Source: Nocardiopsis eucommiae (GTDB taxonomy: Bacteria > Actinomycetota > Actinomycetes > Streptosporangiales > Streptosporangiaceae). Taken from it: 64,000 nucleotides of DNA. The stretch spans positions 4,712,001 through 4,776,000 of the forward strand of contig CP074402.1 in assembly GCA_018388625.1 (NCBI GenBank), in the 5' to 3' direction. Numbering within the stretch: the first letter of the stretch is position 1; each line of letters opens with the position of its first letter. Positions 63,788 through 64,000 of this stretch are shown one piece after another. The position numbers were made by a program, and so were the translations under genes. The notes below the pieces were generated by a model. That model was not told where the DNA came from. It saw only the letters and a list, made by a program, of their open reading frames with translations, and made no database searches.

Positions 63788-64000
63788 TTACTTGCGCTTG
63801 TTGATCTCCTCGGTCAGCTGCGGGGCGACCGTGTGCAGGTCACCCACGACACCGAAGTCGGCGAGCTCGAAGATCGGCGCCTCGGGGTCCTTGTTGACCG
63901 CGACGATGTTCTTCGAGGTCTGCATGCCCGCCCGGTGCTGGATCGCGCCGGAGATGCCCAGGGCGACGTACAGGTTCGGGCTGACCGTCTTACCGGTCTG
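63788..64000 (-). CDS. etfA: Electron transfer flavoprotein alpha subunit, C-terminal part
   Basis: The last 70 residues are visible; the gene begins beyond the window. SPNLYVALGISGAIQHRAGM is the FAD-binding signature of EtfA/FixB, followed by SKNIVAVNKDPEAPIFELAD and the end LTEEINKRK. EtfA with EtfB passes electrons from acyl-CoA dehydrogenases to the respiratory chain. The stop is at 63788-63790, just after the strong terminator. etfB is expected upstream, outside the window. Confidence 0.92.
   Translation of the reverse strand, partial: QTGKTVSPNLYVALGISGAIQHRAGMQTSKNIVAVNKDPEAPIFELADFGVVGDLHTVAPQLTEEINKRK

Overview
The window reads as chromosome of a high-GC actinomycete, most likely Nocardiopsis or a close relative within Streptosporangiales. 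The reasons are the extreme G/C bias, frequent GTG starts, a complete Streptomyces-type conservon, a CBS-domain GuaB1, a DUF397 protein, and a decaprenylphosphoryl-arabinose (DPA) gene set with no mycolate genes in view. I see no rRNA, tRNA, CRISPR, insertion sequence or prophage. The genus is an inference from gene content.

Layout. 0-2.8 kb: two NarL-type two-component kinases and one regulator. 2.8-8.4 kb: BASS transporter, interrupted anti-sigma ATPase, and glpD-tetR divergent from an AGPS-like flavoprotein. 8.4-16.9 kb: proline-rich membrane protein, kdpD-kdpE, APH-like kinase, CbiX-like protein, a 29-codon small ORF, nucleotidyltransferase and peptide deformylase. 17-29.5 kb: secreted LAS-type peptidase, MFS pump, hydrolase with CPBP protease, EF-G2, M48 and M20 peptidases, acyltransferase, CDP-alcohol phosphatidyltransferase. 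29.8-38.7 kb: guaB1, endonuclease V, M23 peptidase, degenerate ABC ATPase with YhgE/Pip protein and TetR, DUF3592, RDD. 39.2-44.5 kb: conservon cvnABCD plus an MpaB-type oxygenase. 44.6-48.7 kb: TetR/MFS and DUF418/TetR pairs. 48.7-58 kb: cell-envelope island (DprE2, DprE1, UbiA, DUF3068, acyltransferase, GT-C-like protein, two methyltransferases). 58-63.7 kb: DUF397, lipoprotein remnant, LigD polymerase domain, broken NB-ARC gene, and a small helical protein/DUF1023 hydrolase/lipoprotein module. The window ends inside etfA.

How genes work together. kdpD-kdpE, the NarL pair and the conservon are signalling units. The glpD-TetR-flavoprotein set looks like a regulated glycerol-3-phosphate/flavoprotein locus. 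UbiA, DprE1 and DprE2 form the three-step route to DPA, beside a GT-C-like enzyme that could use lipid-linked sugars. Several TetR genes sit beside AT-rich inverted repeats that are good operator candidates.

Two window-wide observations matter most. First, about 36 reading-frame breaks occur in otherwise well-conserved genes, and every one is repaired by adding a single base, usually in a short G or C run. This points to sequence-level deletion errors rather than mass gene decay, so many genes below are given as one CDS spanning the breaks. Second, an unassigned intergenic element of about 105-120 bp with 11-bp inverted arms and a very conserved core occurs three times (near 24.0, 36.2 and 36.4 kb), with further partial copies; this is the best candidate here for an undescribed element.
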